From positions 3,324,001 to 3,388,000 of the forward strand of contig BSDZ01000010.1 of NCBI GenBank assembly GCA_030268105.1: a DNA stretch of 64,000 nucleotides, written 5' to 3'. The DNA comes from Volvox africanus (lineage: Eukaryota > Chlorophyta > Chlorophyceae > Chlamydomonadales > Volvocaceae). Below, piece by piece: positions 34,830 to 47,143 of this stretch. Position numbers and translations under genes: made by a program. Positions within the stretch are counted from its first letter, which is position 1, and each line of letters opens with the position of its first letter. The notes beneath the pieces are model-generated. The model searched no databases, was not told the origin of the DNA, and saw nothing but the letters and a program-made list of their open reading frames with translations.

Positions 34830-35295
34830 GGAGCACGAAGCGATACCCTAGGTTTGCGTAATAGAAGCCGACTTCTATCGCAAAGGCAAGAGTACAAAAC
34901 AACTCGGTGAGCCTACCGACAGTACTCTTGAGAAGATTCAGCAAACTCAGCAAGTAATTGCCCAGCTGAGTCCTGATCTCCGTAGTTTGAGCAATGAGAG
35001 TCGCCAACTGGTCCGGACGAAAGCCGGTCTCAGTCGCCGCGGCAAGCAATGCCGGTGCACTGAGATTACCTGCGACTCAGAGCGTACACTTACACAACAA
35101 GTGCAGCAATCTAAGCAAAAGCAATTAAACAATTACAAACCGGAAGCGGCGGCGTCCAAAACGGCGCGGCCTAGGTCTTCGGCAAAAGTATCTAGCGGTC
35201 CTCGTGGTTCGTCGCTGGAACTCGCCATAGAAAGAACCTACTTCCGATTAGACAAAGAGAGACAGTTAGGCAACGAACCTGTCTCGATACCAAAT

Positions 35296-36118
35296 TGTTG
35301 TACCTCTCCTTCGTGTTTGCTCATAAGTATCTGCACGTCTGAAGGCTTTCGACACCGATGCGCGAGCACTTGCAAGTACAGCAAGGCAAACACGAGCAAA
35401 CAGAGACAGCGGAAGACTTCAAGACAAGAAGAGATATAACTTACAATCTTACAGATCGAAGCGGTGCAATGGACGTAATCGCCGTCAGCACCGGAAGCAA
35501 GCAATCATCACGCGGCGGTGATAGCGAAGTTTAGGCTTAGCTCGGGCTAAGTAGAGTAGCGTATAGCAATGATAATGTAGAACACACGAGCGTTCTCCGG
35601 TATCGAATGTCTTGTCTTGCTTAGCCGTCCTCGCATCTGTTATACTCGCAGCATCGCAATGTTGTACGATTCACACTAGGAGGCCGATCCTAAGTGTGAC
35701 AACCCTACTGCGTATAGGCGATGTTCAAGCATAACAACGTATAAGCCTTTCCGGCATTCGCATGATGCAAGGGTCCGAATAACGATATTCGGTTGCAAGG
35801 CATGCATCGTGACGAGTGCGGCGCTCTAAACGTGTGCTGTAATGAAGTAATATTATATCAAATAATATTACTTATCGTTTCATAGCACGAGCATAATGCG
35901 CACTTCAATGATTCGGTATTTCATGCATGCTAGGTGGATTTGCCATGATGCGATGTCGCGATGGATAATGATAACATGCCAAATGCATATATAAATGTAC
36001 ACAAATACATTTATATCATGCAGATTCATTCATATGCAATGTGTTCATCACAATAGCACTTCGCCTTGTAGGATCACATCGACCTACGCATCGGCGGGAA
36101 ACTAACCGTAGCACAACA
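35296..36118 (-). repeat. Family A LTR between units 2 and 3 (823 bp)
   Basis: The left side abuts the unit 2 primer-binding site, and the right side abuts GGTGG (36119-36123) and the linker. The context is the same as for 24614-25436. Confidence 0.9.
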
Positions 36119-36320
36119 GGTGGTAGGCCAGGGATATCTTTAAAGACGTCCTCATACTGCGACAGTAGGGCCTCAACCTCAGCATGCACAGAAATCTGCG
36201 CGGTGGTGGCACAACAGCTCACCCGCGGCCTCAAAAGCAGTCTGTGGGCACCCTTCCATAACAAACGGACGGCCTCCTTACGCCCGACTAGCTCTGGTTC
36301 GATTTGCGTGGCCATTGCGG

Positions 36321-37253
36321 TCACAGCGAAATTAACCATAGGCACCGCCACAGCTTCGCCCTCCTTTGGTGTGACATATTCGAACGACAGGAAAGTACCT
36401 TAATCGACAGAGTACCCTTGCACATATGCAGGGTTGCGGTCTCCATGTCAATGTGCGCGCGGTACTGCCGTAATGTCGAAGACCCCATTATGTACGGTGC
36501 AGTCTCTGCTAAGCCCTGCAGCACGTACGGCCGGGTCACAACACGCAAAGGGCCTATCGATAGGCTAAGGGTAATCCTGCCCACGATGGGATGCTTACCC
36601 CCGTCAGCAAGGGTAACCTGTGGACAATCAGACGACTCTGGGGTCAACCCCAGCGCATTCACCTCTGCGACAGAGATGAAGTCGTCGCTGGCACCGGTGT
36701 CAACAAGTGCCTTCAGAGTACGGCCATTCAAACCGATCTGAACCACAGGGACACGGTTATCTACGAGCGACTGCCCAGCAGATAACGTTAGTGCACTTAG
36801 GGCGGGTCCGTAACCTACGGCACCCTCATCAGGAGCTTCGTACCAAACGTCAACCGAGTAGGATGTGCCTGGCCACGGAGCCAGCGTACCCTCCCGATCC
36901 ACACCATTAAACAAAACGGTGCCCGGTTCGAACCGGTGGACACGCCGCATACCCCTTAACGATGCCTCTGCCTTGCGCCGACAGAAAGCGGGGAGTAATA
37001 CACATGCGGCAGTGCCTGGATATTGACGCCTACATCTCCTATAAACGGCCAACTGTTCCGACATCTCACGCAGAGATGAGGGGATGAACAAAACCACGTG
37101 GTTAGACAGATCGATAGACGACAGGGGACGGCGAGGTGTAAACAAATTACACAACGAATCGAAGCAGAGAAGTCCCGTGCGTCCGTCAAGCGTGATGCGT
37201 CGTGCAATGACTCGCTCGATGTGTCCAAGTACGCAAGGCAACAATGCCTTCAC
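36321..37253 (-). pseudogene. Unit 3: MTase-like domain and protease
   Basis: The 310-codon frame is almost identical to unit 1, with the same one-base loss after protease. The adjoining linker differs from units 1 and 2 (MATQIEPELV, RLLWKGAH) and matches unit 4. Confidence 0.75.
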
Positions 37254-37557
37254 GGCTGGCCGTAAGGATGACCACCGACCACGCGTTAGTTCAGAAATCC
37301 CAGGTGGTGCCCCCTCCGCAGGAACCCGGGCAAGCCCCTATTTCGGCTGAGGTACAAACGGCGGCAGTAACAGGCAATCCTTCGTAGGATGACCCTCCGC
37401 ACACCGTAGACAAACATTGGCCGCTTTCCGACGTTCGAACTCGGAACGATTGCAATTCCATTTTGGCATAAACGAGTCATCCGTGCGAGTCCGCTTCGCA
37501 TTGGGGTCAGAGCGCTGTGCGGCTGCCGACGACGGCGCACCACCACGCTTCCTGCTC

Positions 37558-38568
37558 TTAGCCGGGTCCGAGCTCGGACCTGCTCCTCCTGACCCGCGGA
37601 CAGCTAGCGCCCCCGCGCGCCTGGCGTTGCCGGTTGCTGCGTCGTGTCGCGGCAGTAGGCGTGGGGCGGGTCGCTCCGAGTTCCTGGTCGAGAGCTACAG
37701 CTTCCCCAAGCGGATCCTGCACTTGCACGGCATTTGCACGAGGGACAGACTTGACTTCTTCCTCTCCGGCAAGGAGTCGTATCTCCGTACCCTTAGCAAA
37801 AGTGACCAAGGCATCATACGACTTGATCGGCACCCCAGCCAAGTCAGTAGCGCACCATTTAGCCAAACGTTTCGTCAGGCCTCGCTTAAACCAAAAGACA
37901 CGCTCGGTTTCGGTGAGATCAGCAATGGGGGTCACAAGTGCTTCGAAGTGTGACTGGTACGCAGGTACATTTTCACCCCGACGCATGTGGTAGCTACCGG
38001 CTGCCAAAACCTTACGAGCCTCCACATCACGTGCTTGAACCTCAGTAGTGAACCGTGCGAGCAAAGCGGCGATCATCTCGTCAAAAGTATAGTCGCCCCG
38101 GGCGGTGGTCCATTCGCGATACCAGTCCTTCGCTGAGCCCTCGAGGGTGTTACCAACGAAGAGACACCTGATACCATCATTATCGCCACCATGAACAGCC
38201 TGGAGATACTTTTTAGCGTCACGCACGTACGCACGAGTTGCATCGGCTATGCTATGTCCCGCTGTCTTTTCAGTTAGCGAGATATTGAGCCTAGGAACGG
38301 GAATCGACAATCTCATCACCTCAGGGATGTCATCATGCCCTCGAGCTTGAGGTAATGGCAGAACCCTTGGTCCAGCAGTGTTGTCCATATTGGTGTTAAC
38401 TGCTGAATGTGGCACAATTAAGTGAGCAGGGGTCTGAAGGACAAGGGGCTCTTGAGTGGCTCGCGCGCCAACAGTCTCAAGACCCCTATCCGGCATTCTA
38501 GCAGCCACAACAAAATCGGGTTGGCTAGCTAGGCTAGTGTGCGGCGTATCGTCGTGTTCCGCGGACAT
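37558..38568 (-). pseudogene. Unit 3: gag, frameshifted
   Basis: 336 codons with the unit 3/4 variants (RMPDRGLETVGARATQ, ARFTTEVQ). The same 5-bp deletion lies before the zinc knuckle. Confidence 0.8.
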
Positions 38569-39034
38569 GGAGCACGAAGCGATACCCTAGGTTTGCGTAA
38601 TAGAAGCCGACTTCTATCGCAAAGGCAAGAGTACAAAGCGATTCGGTGAGCCTACCAACAGTACTCTTGAGAAGATTCAGTAAACTCAGCAAGTACTTGC
38701 CCAGCTGAGTCCTGATCTCCGTAGTTTGGGTGATGAGAGTCGCCAACTGGTCCGGACGAAAGCCGGTCTCAGTCGCCGCGGCAAGCAATGCCGGTGCACT
38801 GAGATTACCTGCGACTCAGAGCGTACACTTACACAACAAGTGCAGCAATCTAAGCAAAAGCAATTAAACAATTACAAACCGGAAGCGGCGGCGTCCAAAA
38901 CGGCGCGGCCTAGGTCTTCGGCAAAAGTATCTAGCGGTCCTCGTGGTTCGTCGCTGGAACTCGCCATAGAAAGAACCTACTTCCGATTAGACAAAGAGAG
39001 ACAGTTAGGCAACGAACCTGTCTCGATACCAATT

Positions 39035-39857
39035 TGTTGTACCTCTCCTTCGTGTTTGCTCATAAGTATCTGCACGTCTGAAGGCTTTAGACACCGATGC
39101 GCGAGCACTTGCAAGTACAGCAAGGCAAACACGAGCAAACAGAGACAGCGGAAGACTTCAAGACAAGAAGAGATATAACTTACAATCTTACAGATCGAAG
39201 CGGTGCAATGGACGTAATCGCCGTCAGCGCCGGAAGCAAGCAATCATCACGCGGCGGTGATAGCGAAGTTTAGGCTTAGCTCGGGCTAAGTAGAGTAGCG
39301 TATAGCAATGATAATGTAGAACACACGAGCGTTCTCCGGTATCGAATGTCTTGTCTTGCTTAGCCGTCCTCGCATCTGTTATACTCGCAGCATCGCAATG
39401 TTGTACGATTCACACTAGGAGGCCGATCCTAAGTGTGACAACCCTACTGCGTATGGGCGATGTTCAAGCATAACAACGTATAAGCCTTTCCGGCATTCGC
39501 ATGATGCAAGGGTCCGAATAACGATATTCGGTTGCAAGGCATGCATCGTGACGAGTGCGGCGCTCTAAACGTGTGCTGTAATGAAGTAATATTATATCAA
39601 ATAATATTACTTATCGTTTCATAGCACGAGCATAATGCGCACTTCAATGATTCGGTATTTCATGCATGCTAGGTGGATTTGCCATGATGCGATGTCGCGA
39701 TGGATAATGATAACATGCCAAATGCATATATAAATGTACACAAATACATTTATATCATGCAGATTCATTCATATGCAATGTGTTCATCACAATAGCACTT
39801 CGCCTTGTAGGATCACATCGACCTACGCATCGGCGGGAAACTAACCGTAGCACAACA
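39035..39857 (-). repeat. Family A LTR between units 3 and 4 (823 bp)
   Basis: It is flanked by the primer-binding site on the left and GGTGG (39858-39862) plus linker on the right. It is very close to 35296-36118. Confidence 0.9.
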
Positions 39858-40059
39858 GGTGGTAGGCCAGGGATATCTTTAAAGACGTCCTCATACTGCG
39901 ACAGTAGGGCCTCAACCTCAGCATGCACAGAAATCTGCGCGGTGGTGGCACAACAGCTCACCCGCGGCCTCAAAAGCAGTCTGTGGGCACCCTTCCATAA
40001 CAAACGGACGGCCTCCTTACGCCCGACTAGCTCTGGTTCGATTTGCGTGGCCATTGCGG

Positions 40060-40992
40060 TCACAGCGAAATTAACCATAGGCACCGCCACAGCTTCGCCC
40101 TCCTTTGGTGTGACATATTCGAACGACAGGAAAGTACCTTAATCGACAGAGTACCCTTGCACATATGCAGGGTTGCGGTCTCCATGTCAATGTGCGCGCG
40201 GTACTGCCGTAATGTCGAAGACCCCATTATGTACGGTGCAGTCTCTGCTAAGCCCTGCAGCACGTACGGCCGGGTCACAACACGCAAAGGGCCTATCGAT
40301 AGGCTAAGGGTAATCCTGCCCACGATGGGATGCTTACCCCCGTCAGCAAGGGTAACCTGTGGACAATCAGACGACTCTGGGGTCAACCCCAGCGCATTCA
40401 CCTCTGCGACAGAGATGAAGTCGTCGCTGGCACCGGTGTCAACAAGTGCCTTCAGAGTACGGCCATTCAAACCGATCTGAACCACAGGGACACGGTTATC
40501 TACGAGCGACTGCCCAGCAGATAACGTTAGTGCACTTAGGGCGGGTCCGTAACCTACGGCACCCTCATCAGGAGCTTCGTACCAAACGTCAACCGAGTAG
40601 GATGTGCCTGGCCACGGAGCCAGCGTACCCTCCCGATCCACACCATTAAACAAAACGGTGCCCGGTTCGAACCGGTGGACACGCCGCATACCCCTTAACG
40701 ATGCCTCTGCCTTGCGCCGACAGAAAGCGGGGAGTAATACACATGCGGCAGTGCCTGGATATTGACGCCTACATCTCCTATAAACGGCCAACTGTTCCGA
40801 CATCTCACGCAGAGATGAGGGGATGAACAAAACCACGTGGTTAGACAGATCGATAGACGACAGGGGACGGCGAGGTGTAAACAAATTACACAACGAATCG
40901 AAGCAGAGAAGTCCCGTGCGTCCGTCAAGCGTGATGCGTCGTGCAATGACTCGCTCGATGTGTCCAAGTACGCAAGGCAACAATGCCTTCAC
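40060..40992 (-). pseudogene. Unit 4: MTase-like domain and protease
   Basis: The 310-codon frame has a translation that by eye matches unit 3 throughout, including the downstream frameshift. Confidence 0.75.
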
Positions 40993-41296
40993 GGCTGGCC
41001 GTAAGGATGACCACCGACCACGCGTTAGTTCAGAAATCCCAGGTGGTGCCCCCTCCGCAGGAACCCGGGCAAGCCCCTATTTCGGCTGAGGTACAAACGG
41101 CGGCAGTAACAGGCAATCCTTCGTAGGATGACCCTCCGCACACCGTAGACAAACATTGGCCGCTTTCCGACGTTCGAACTCGGAACGATTGCAATTCCAT
41201 TTTGGCATAAACGAGTCATCCGTGCGAGTCCGCTTCGCATTGGGGTCAGAGCGCTGTGCGGCTGCCGACGACGGCGCACCACCACGCTTCCTGCTC

Positions 41297-42307
41297 TTAG
41301 CCGGGTCCGAGCTCGGACCTGCTCCTCCTGACCCGCGGACAGCTAGCGCCCCCGCGCGCCTGGCGTTGCCGGTTGCTGCGTCGTGTCGCGGCAGTAGGCG
41401 TGGGGCGGGTCGCTCCGAGTTCCTGGTCGAGAGCTACAGCTTCCCCAAGCGGATCCTGCACTTGCACGGCATTTGCACGAGGGACAGACTTGACTTCTTC
41501 CTCTCCGGCAAGGAGTCGTATCTCCGTACCCTTAGCAAAAGTGACCAAGGCATCATACGACTTGATCGGCACCCCAGCCAAGTCAGTAGCGCACCATTTA
41601 GCCAAACGTTTCGTCAGGCCTCGCTTAAACCAAAAGACACGCTCGGTTTCGGTGAGATCAGCAATGGGGGTCACAAGTGCTTCGAAGTGTGACTGGTACG
41701 CAGGTACATTTTCACCCCGACGCATGTGGTAGCTACCGGCTGCCAAAACCTTACGAGCCTCCACATCACGTGCTTGAACCTCAGTAGTGAACCGTGCGAG
41801 CAAAGCGGCGATCATCTCGTCAAAAGTATAGTCGCCCCGGGCGGTGGTCCATTCGCGATACCAGTCCTTCGCTGAGCCCTCGAGGGTGTTACCAACGAAG
41901 AGACACCTGATACCATCATTATCGCCACCATGAACAGCCTGGAGATACTTTTTAGCGTCACGCACGTACGCACGAGTTGCATCGGCTATGCTATGTCCCG
42001 CTGTCTTTTCAGTTAGCGAGATATTGAGCCTAGGAACGGGAATCGACAATCTCATCACCTCAGGGATGTCATCATGCCCTCGAGCTTGAGGTAATGGCAG
42101 AACCCTTGGTCCAGCAGTGTTGTCCATATTGGTGTTAACTGCTGAATGTGGCACAATTAAGTGAGCAGGGGTCTGAAGGACAAGGGGCTCTTGAGTGGCT
42201 CGCGCGCCAACAGTCTCAAGACCCCTATCCGGCATTCTAGCAGCCACAACAAAATCGGGTTGGCTAGCTAGGCTAGTGTGCGGCGTATCGTCGTGTTCCG
42301 CGGACAT
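41297..42307 (-). pseudogene. Unit 4: gag, frameshifted
   Basis: 336 codons with the unit 3 variants. By eye the translation matches unit 3, so the 3/4 duplication is recent (or an assembly duplication). Confidence 0.8.
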
Positions 42308-42773
42308 GGAGCACGAAGCGATACCCTAGGTTTGCGTAATAGAAGCCGACTTCTATCGCAAAGGCAAGAGTACAAAGCGATTCGGTGAGCCTACCAACAG
42401 TACTCTTGAGAAGATTCAGTAAACTCAGCAAGTACTTGCCCAGCTGAGTCCTGATCTCCGTAGTTTGGGTGATGAGAGTCGCCAACTGGTCCGGACGAAA
42501 GCCGGTCTCAGTCGCCGCGGCAAGCAATGCCGGTGCACTGAGATTACCTGCGACTCAGAGCGTACACTTACACAACAAGTGCAGCAATCTAAGCAAAAGC
42601 AATTAAACAATTACAAACCGGAAGCGGCGGCGTCCAAAACGGCGCGGCCTAGGTCTTCGGCAAAAGTATCTAGCGGTCCTCGTGGTTCGTCGCTGGAACT
42701 CGCCATAGAAAGAACCTACTTCCGATTAGACAAAGAGAGACAGTTAGGCAACGAACCTGTCTCGATACCAATT

Positions 42774-43606
42774 TGTTGTACCTCTCCTTCGTGTTTGCTC
42801 ATAAGTATCTGCACGTCTGAAGGCTTTCGACACCGATGCGCGAGCACTTGCAAGTACAGCAAGGCAAACACGAGCAAACAGAGACAGCGGAAGACTTCAA
42901 GACAAGAAGAGATATAACTTACAATCTTACAGATCGAAGTGGTGCAATGGACGTAATCGCCGTCAGCGCCGGAAGCAAGCAATCATCACGCGGCGGTGAT
43001 AGCGAAGTTTAGGCTTAGCTCGGGCTAAGTAGAGTAGCGTATAGCAATGATAATGTAGAACACACGAGCGTTCTCCGGTATCGAATGTCTTGTCTTGCTT
43101 AGCCGTCCTCGCATCTGTTATACTCGCAGCATCGCAATGTTGTACGATTCACACTAGGAGGCCGATCCTAAGTGTGACAACCCTACTGCGTATAGGCGAT
43201 GTTCAAGCATAACAACGTATAAGCCTTTCCGGCATTCGCATGATGCAAGGGTCCGAATAACGATATTCGGTTGCAAGGCATGCATCGTGACGAGTGCGGC
43301 GCTCTAAACGTGTGCTGTAATGAAGTAATATTATATCAAATAATATTACTTATCGTTTCATAGCACGAGCATAATGCGCACTTCAATGATTCGGTATTTC
43401 ATGCATGCTAGGTGGATTTGCCATGATGCGATGTCGGGATGGATAATGATAACATGCCAAATGCATATATAAATGTACACGAATACATTTATATCATGCA
43501 GATTCATTCATATGCAATAATCATTCATGCGTTCGTCAAGATAACACTTCGCCTTGTAGGATCGCATCGACCTACGCATCGGCGGGAAACGAACCGTAGC
43601 ACAACA
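42774..43606 (-). repeat. Family A LTR at the outer end of the array (833 bp)
   Basis: The left side is the unit 4 primer-binding site. The right side is unrelated to the array: a plus-strand scrap of family A protease. Its right portion differs from the internal array LTRs and resembles the subtype at 18376 and 58288, so this is probably the original 5' LTR of the amplified element. Confidence 0.85.
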
Positions 43607-43714
43607 CTGGGGTTGACCCCAGAGTCGTCTGATTGTCCACAGGTTACCCTTGCTGACGGGGGTAAGCATCCCATCGTGGGCAGGATTACCCTTAGCCTAT
43701 CGATAGGCCCTTTG
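43607..43714 (+). pseudogene. Family A protease scrap, plus strand
   Basis: About 108 bp equivalent to 10179-10283 ([19 protein letters not shown]), in the opposite orientation to the array. It ends where the family D LTR begins. The A sequence resumes, further downstream in element order, after family D at about 49505. Family D thus probably inserted in a plus-strand A element that later lost sequence. Confidence 0.75.
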
Positions 43715-44066
43715 TGTAGGAAACTACATTTACCTTAGAAATAGGCCCAGATAAAGCGGTAGGCAATCATGCAATAAGCATGATGCCTAACCGAAAACTA
43801 ACTACGAGTAAACTTCGCGATTGGCAAAGAAGATTGCCGTACATCTTGGCTAGGTGAGCCAATATTAAAGTCACCCAGGTGAAGAGCTAAGGCCTGACAT
43901 TTTAGTATTACGCTACTAATTGTTTGGAGTTCAAGACTCCGCTGTCACCAATTATTCCCAATAGATGTATAATTTTGCGACGCTAACTTACTTGCGAGCT
44001 ATCTCTAAATCTACAAAAGCTACACTTCCGCACAAATCTAGTAGCATACTGAAAGGGGCTGCTACA
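43715..44066 (+). repeat. Family D 5' LTR (352 bp)
   Basis: It begins TGTAGGAAACTAC and ends GCTACA (inverted ends TGTAG/CTACA). It is followed after two bases by the primer-binding site TGGTAGCGAGGGTC (44069-44082), different from that of A, B and C. No second copy is present in the window, so the boundary is inferred from ends and context. Confidence 0.65.
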
Positions 44067-44120
44067 ATTGGTAGCGAGGGTCTGAGCAACGATCCTCCTC
44101 AGGTGAGATAAACTTGCGCA

Positions 44121-45731
44121 ATGCCAAGCGACACTCCCACCACAACCACAAATCCTCCGCAGCAAAAAGCACGGAAGGAACTCTTACGTTTTAAACGTAA
44201 AAATCTCAATGAAATTTTGCGACTAGAGCGTTTAGCGGCCATAGCCGCCAATCGACGACCACATCAGATAAACATTGAACCTACGGAAACGGTGCCTTCG
44301 GCTCCAGTAATTCCCACCAATAATTTTAATAATAATATTCCTATTATCCGCGGGTCCCAGGAACCAATGACGGATGATGGAGATGCCGCGTTACCTCCCA
44401 ATAACCTTCCGCAGCGCACACCAGAACAAACGCGCGCGGCCCAACACGTCGCAGAAACAATGCGCAACGCAACACATAATCGTGTTGTTGCATTAGAAAG
44501 CGAAATCACGCACCTTAAGGAGTCCTTCGAAAATCAGATGGGTGCCCTCCGTGCGGATACGGACGCGAGCCCTATTAGAACAGATTTTCGAACGCCTTTC
44601 GGAGCGTTCACAATCATCTGAAGCGGCCGACTCACACAAAAAAGCGATCCTAGATATTATTATTATTATTTCCACAATATTATTTCCACAATCGCTGGGT
44701 CGAGCATCGCAACCCTTTTGCCTAAGGATGCCCTCCAGCAAACAACGCTGCAAGCCATCCTAGAGAAACACCTAGTTCCGGTGCCAACACTCGAGGAGGT
44801 TCAGTCCCTTTGGGTGGAAGCAACCGCACACCTAGCTGGGGGTAGCGATTCTCAGACAACCGCCCCAAAATCCAGCCGGCCAAGTGAGGTAAGCCCTAAT
44901 AGACGGGTTCCGCATCCCCCCAAATTTTCTGGGATGAAGGATAGCACCATCACTTGCACCCGGTCCTGGTTCAATGTACTCATGCAATATTTCGACCTGA
45001 TGAACATGGACCCATTTGAGCACATAGTGTACTTCTTAACGGGCAAAGCACAGGTCTGGGCAGCAGATGTCCTAGAGATGCACAAGTCGGGCAAGAAACC
45101 CCTCACACGCGAAACCTTAAGGGCGGCATTTCTCCTGCAATATGGGAACACACAACGCAACACTGCCATGGCAGCAAGGGATCGCTTGCACTCTCACGAA
45201 TACGACATGAAAACTGCTGAAACCGTTGCTGAGTACACACAGCGCTTCCATGATGTCCTACGCGAAGCTAAGGACATGGATAAAGCCGACCAGATTAGCT
45301 GGTACATCAAAGGCTTAGTTCCAACACTTCGGGGTCGGTGTGCAACCGACGATGAGGGCAAGGACTGGCAGGATTTAGATAAATGCATCCTATATGCAGT
45401 CGGCCAAGAGGTCCGGTGGAAGGCAGGGAAAGATAAGACTGCCACCGTTGAGCTGAAAGCGGCTACGGTAACCACCCCTAAATCCAGAAATCCCTACCAA
45501 AAACGCCCTATTTCCCGATTTCAACAGGGCTGGCAGTCCGTGAGCAAGAAGCCCCGGACCGACCACACTTCTGACAAGCCTCCTAGTACCCGGTGCCGCT
45601 ATTGCCATGGCTTTAAGAAGCCAGGCCAGTCTTGGCCGGACCACGTAGTGGACTGTTCCAAGGCGATCAAGGCTGAGGCGGAAAAGAAGTTGGCGCTTGC
45701 TGCCCGGCTCGAATCTAAAATGCACGAATAG
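44121..45731 (+). pseudogene. Family D gag, with two compensating frameshifts
   Basis: The N-terminal part (44121 to ~44575) has an RKELLRFKRKNL basic helix and a proline/asparagine-rich linker. A shift near 44575 moves coding to another frame (LLEQIFERLSERSQ). A second shift near 44690, next to a short duplication of TTATTTCCACAATA, restores the first. The main capsid-like domain follows (FSGMKDSTITCTRSW, YFLTGKAQVWA, VAEYTQRFHDVLREA, SWYIKGL). A zinc knuckle of unusual spacing (CRYCHGF, then H and C) lies near 45590-45655. The frame ends in TAG at 45729-45731, in phase with the next ORF. Confidence 0.75.
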
Positions 45732-46313
45732 GACCCTGGCAAGCATGTGGAGGGATGTGAAACAGTTAAACTGGTTGCACCAGATGGAGAGTTTGTGTTG
45801 CCCATGACCGACAGCCCTCAGACTGCTCGGATGTTCTGGCCTGATGAATTCCGTCAGGTTGAGACCCAACTCGGCCGTCAATTTACCTTTGACGCCACAT
45901 GTAACGATTCGGGCAATAATAGTCTCTGTCCACGTTTTGCCTCTCCATCAAACCCATTTGCGACCCATAATCTTGCGGGTGCGTTTGCTTGGATTAATCC
46001 TCCTTACAATCACATTGCTCAATGGCAAAAACACTATATCTCCTGCAAACACAAAGATCCAGAAAATACCTCTGCAGTCTTTGTAGTCCCCAAGTGGAGC
46101 TCAATAGAGCACAGTATGCGAGCAGCAGGCTTTCGCCTGATCAAAACATATGCACCAGGGAAACAATTGTTCCTGAAGAAAAGTTGCACAGGAGTACGGG
46201 AGCTTATGCCCGGTGTCCCATGGCCTCTCCAGCTATGGTATGACCGACCGTCCACTACCGTGCACTTGAACTCCATAGTTGGTTCTACACCGCAGACGGG
46301 TTCATATCCCTAA
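45732..46313 (+). CDS. Family D N6-adenine-methyltransferase-like domain (pol N-terminus)
   Basis: This ORF is in the gag frame just past the amber codon; the first GTG/ATG-type start is at 45747. Key blocks are FWPDEF, FTFDATCND (motif I-like), SLCPRFASPSNPF, WINPPY (residues 82-87 from the 45747 start) and TSAVFVVPKW. The order of a substrate-side Trp/Phe region, an acidic F-DA motif, a Cys-containing loop and NPPY matches phage-type Dam and DIRS-element methyltransferases. NPPY is the catalytic motif IV of N6-adenine enzymes. It would act on DNA, perhaps the element's own cDNA. Families A-C keep the fold blocks but have FIPSS or FTPSS at NPPY. It ends by frameshift at the protease. Activity is untested. 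Confidence 0.6.
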   Translation, partial: DPGKHVEGCETVKLVAPDGEFVLPMTDSPQTARMFWPDEFRQVETQLGRQFTFDATCNDSGNNSLCPRFASPSNPFATHNLAGAFAWINPPYNHIAQWQKHYISCKHKDPENTSAVFVVPKWSSIEHSMRAAGFRLIKTYAPGKQLFLKKSCTGVRELMPGVPWPLQLWYDRPSTTVHLNSIVGSTPQTGSYP

Positions 46314-47140
46314 CAGCCGTTACGAAAATGGCCCTTGCTCTCCAACCCACACTTACCAGCTCAGTTAAAGTGGCTTATGGCAACACAGAACTGATTGAGG
46401 GCTCAGTTGTTACCAATCTTCAAATTGACAAGTTCCACGACACAGTCAAACTCCTTGTTCTAAAGCAAGATGTCCCAGGTGTTGATATTATCCTGGCTAA
46501 TGACTGGTTAGGAAAACGAAAAGCCACAATGTGCTGGGCAACTCATACCCTGACAGTGTATAAGAAGCCAAATGATGCATATACGTTTACGCCATCCCTT
46601 TGGTCTTCCCCGGGTATCGACGCTGACCTTGATGCGATTACCCTCATGAACTATGTCACTGCAACACTTTATGCAGCGACTACTGTCGAGACGGTATCTG
46701 CGAAAGCAGCAGGCAAACGAATTGCTAAAGGAGCACGGAGTTATCTCCTACTTGTGCAAGCAGAGGAACACACTCCAACTCCTGACCCCAGTTCCGGTGG
46801 GAATAATCTCCTAGCTAATTCGAAGTTATCAGAATTACTGGAGGAATACAAAGATGTATTCGAGGACCTTCAAGGCCTCCCCCCCGACCGGGACATTGGT
46901 CACACGATTCCTTTAGTGGATGGTGCCATACCACCCGCTAAACGAGCCTATAGGCTCACCCAACTGGAGCAACAAGAGGTCAAGAAGCAAGTTACCGAAC
47001 TGCTCAATAAGGGATATATCGAACCCTCTACCTCACCCTATGGGGCTCCAGTTCTCTTTGTCGAAAAGGCAAATGGGCAAGGACTACGCATGGTCTTAGA
47101 CTACCGTGCGCTTAATAAACTGACCATCAAATGGCGGTAA
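46274..47140 (+). pseudogene. Family D protease remnant and RT N-terminus
   Basis: Upstream of ATG 46328 the frame reads YTADGFIS, apparently the damaged protease active site (A and B have DTGA/DSGASDDFIS). The flap and C-terminal protease region follow (VPGVDIILANDWLG). Then comes the RT linker (PDRDIGHTIPLVDG) and RT blocks 1-2 (YIEPSTSPYGAPVLFV, MVLDYRALNKLTIK). A TAA at 47138-47140 replaces the Tyr of the usual NRYP motif; the frame continues at 47144. Confidence 0.75.
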
Positions 47141-47143
47141 CCC

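Larger units (their letters stand above)
20874..43606 (-). repeat. Tandem array of four ~3.74-kb LTR-gag-protease units
   Basis: LTR starts at 20874, 24614, 35296, 39035 and 42774 are spaced 3,740, 3,740 (after removing the 6,937-bp insertion plus its 5-bp duplication), 3,739 and 3,739 bp. Each unit is LTR (~823 bp), linker, protease, MTase-like domain, gag, leader and primer-binding site, with RT onward absent except at the left end. All units share a 5-bp gag deletion and a one-base loss after protease. Units 1 and 2 share variants (DRGLETVGTRATQ), as do 3 and 4 (MPDRGLETVGARATQ), suggesting stepwise duplication. Confidence 0.85.

Noticed and set aside
20874..43606. CRISPR-like reading of the regularly spaced repeats
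   Set aside because: Repeats and spacers are kilobases long, the spacers are identical to one another, and the repeats are LTRs.
44640..44700. ATT repeats near 44650-44670 as a microsatellite or regulatory feature
   Set aside because: Only about five repeats inside frameshifted gag. Better explained as local slippage together with the TTATTTCCACAATA duplication.
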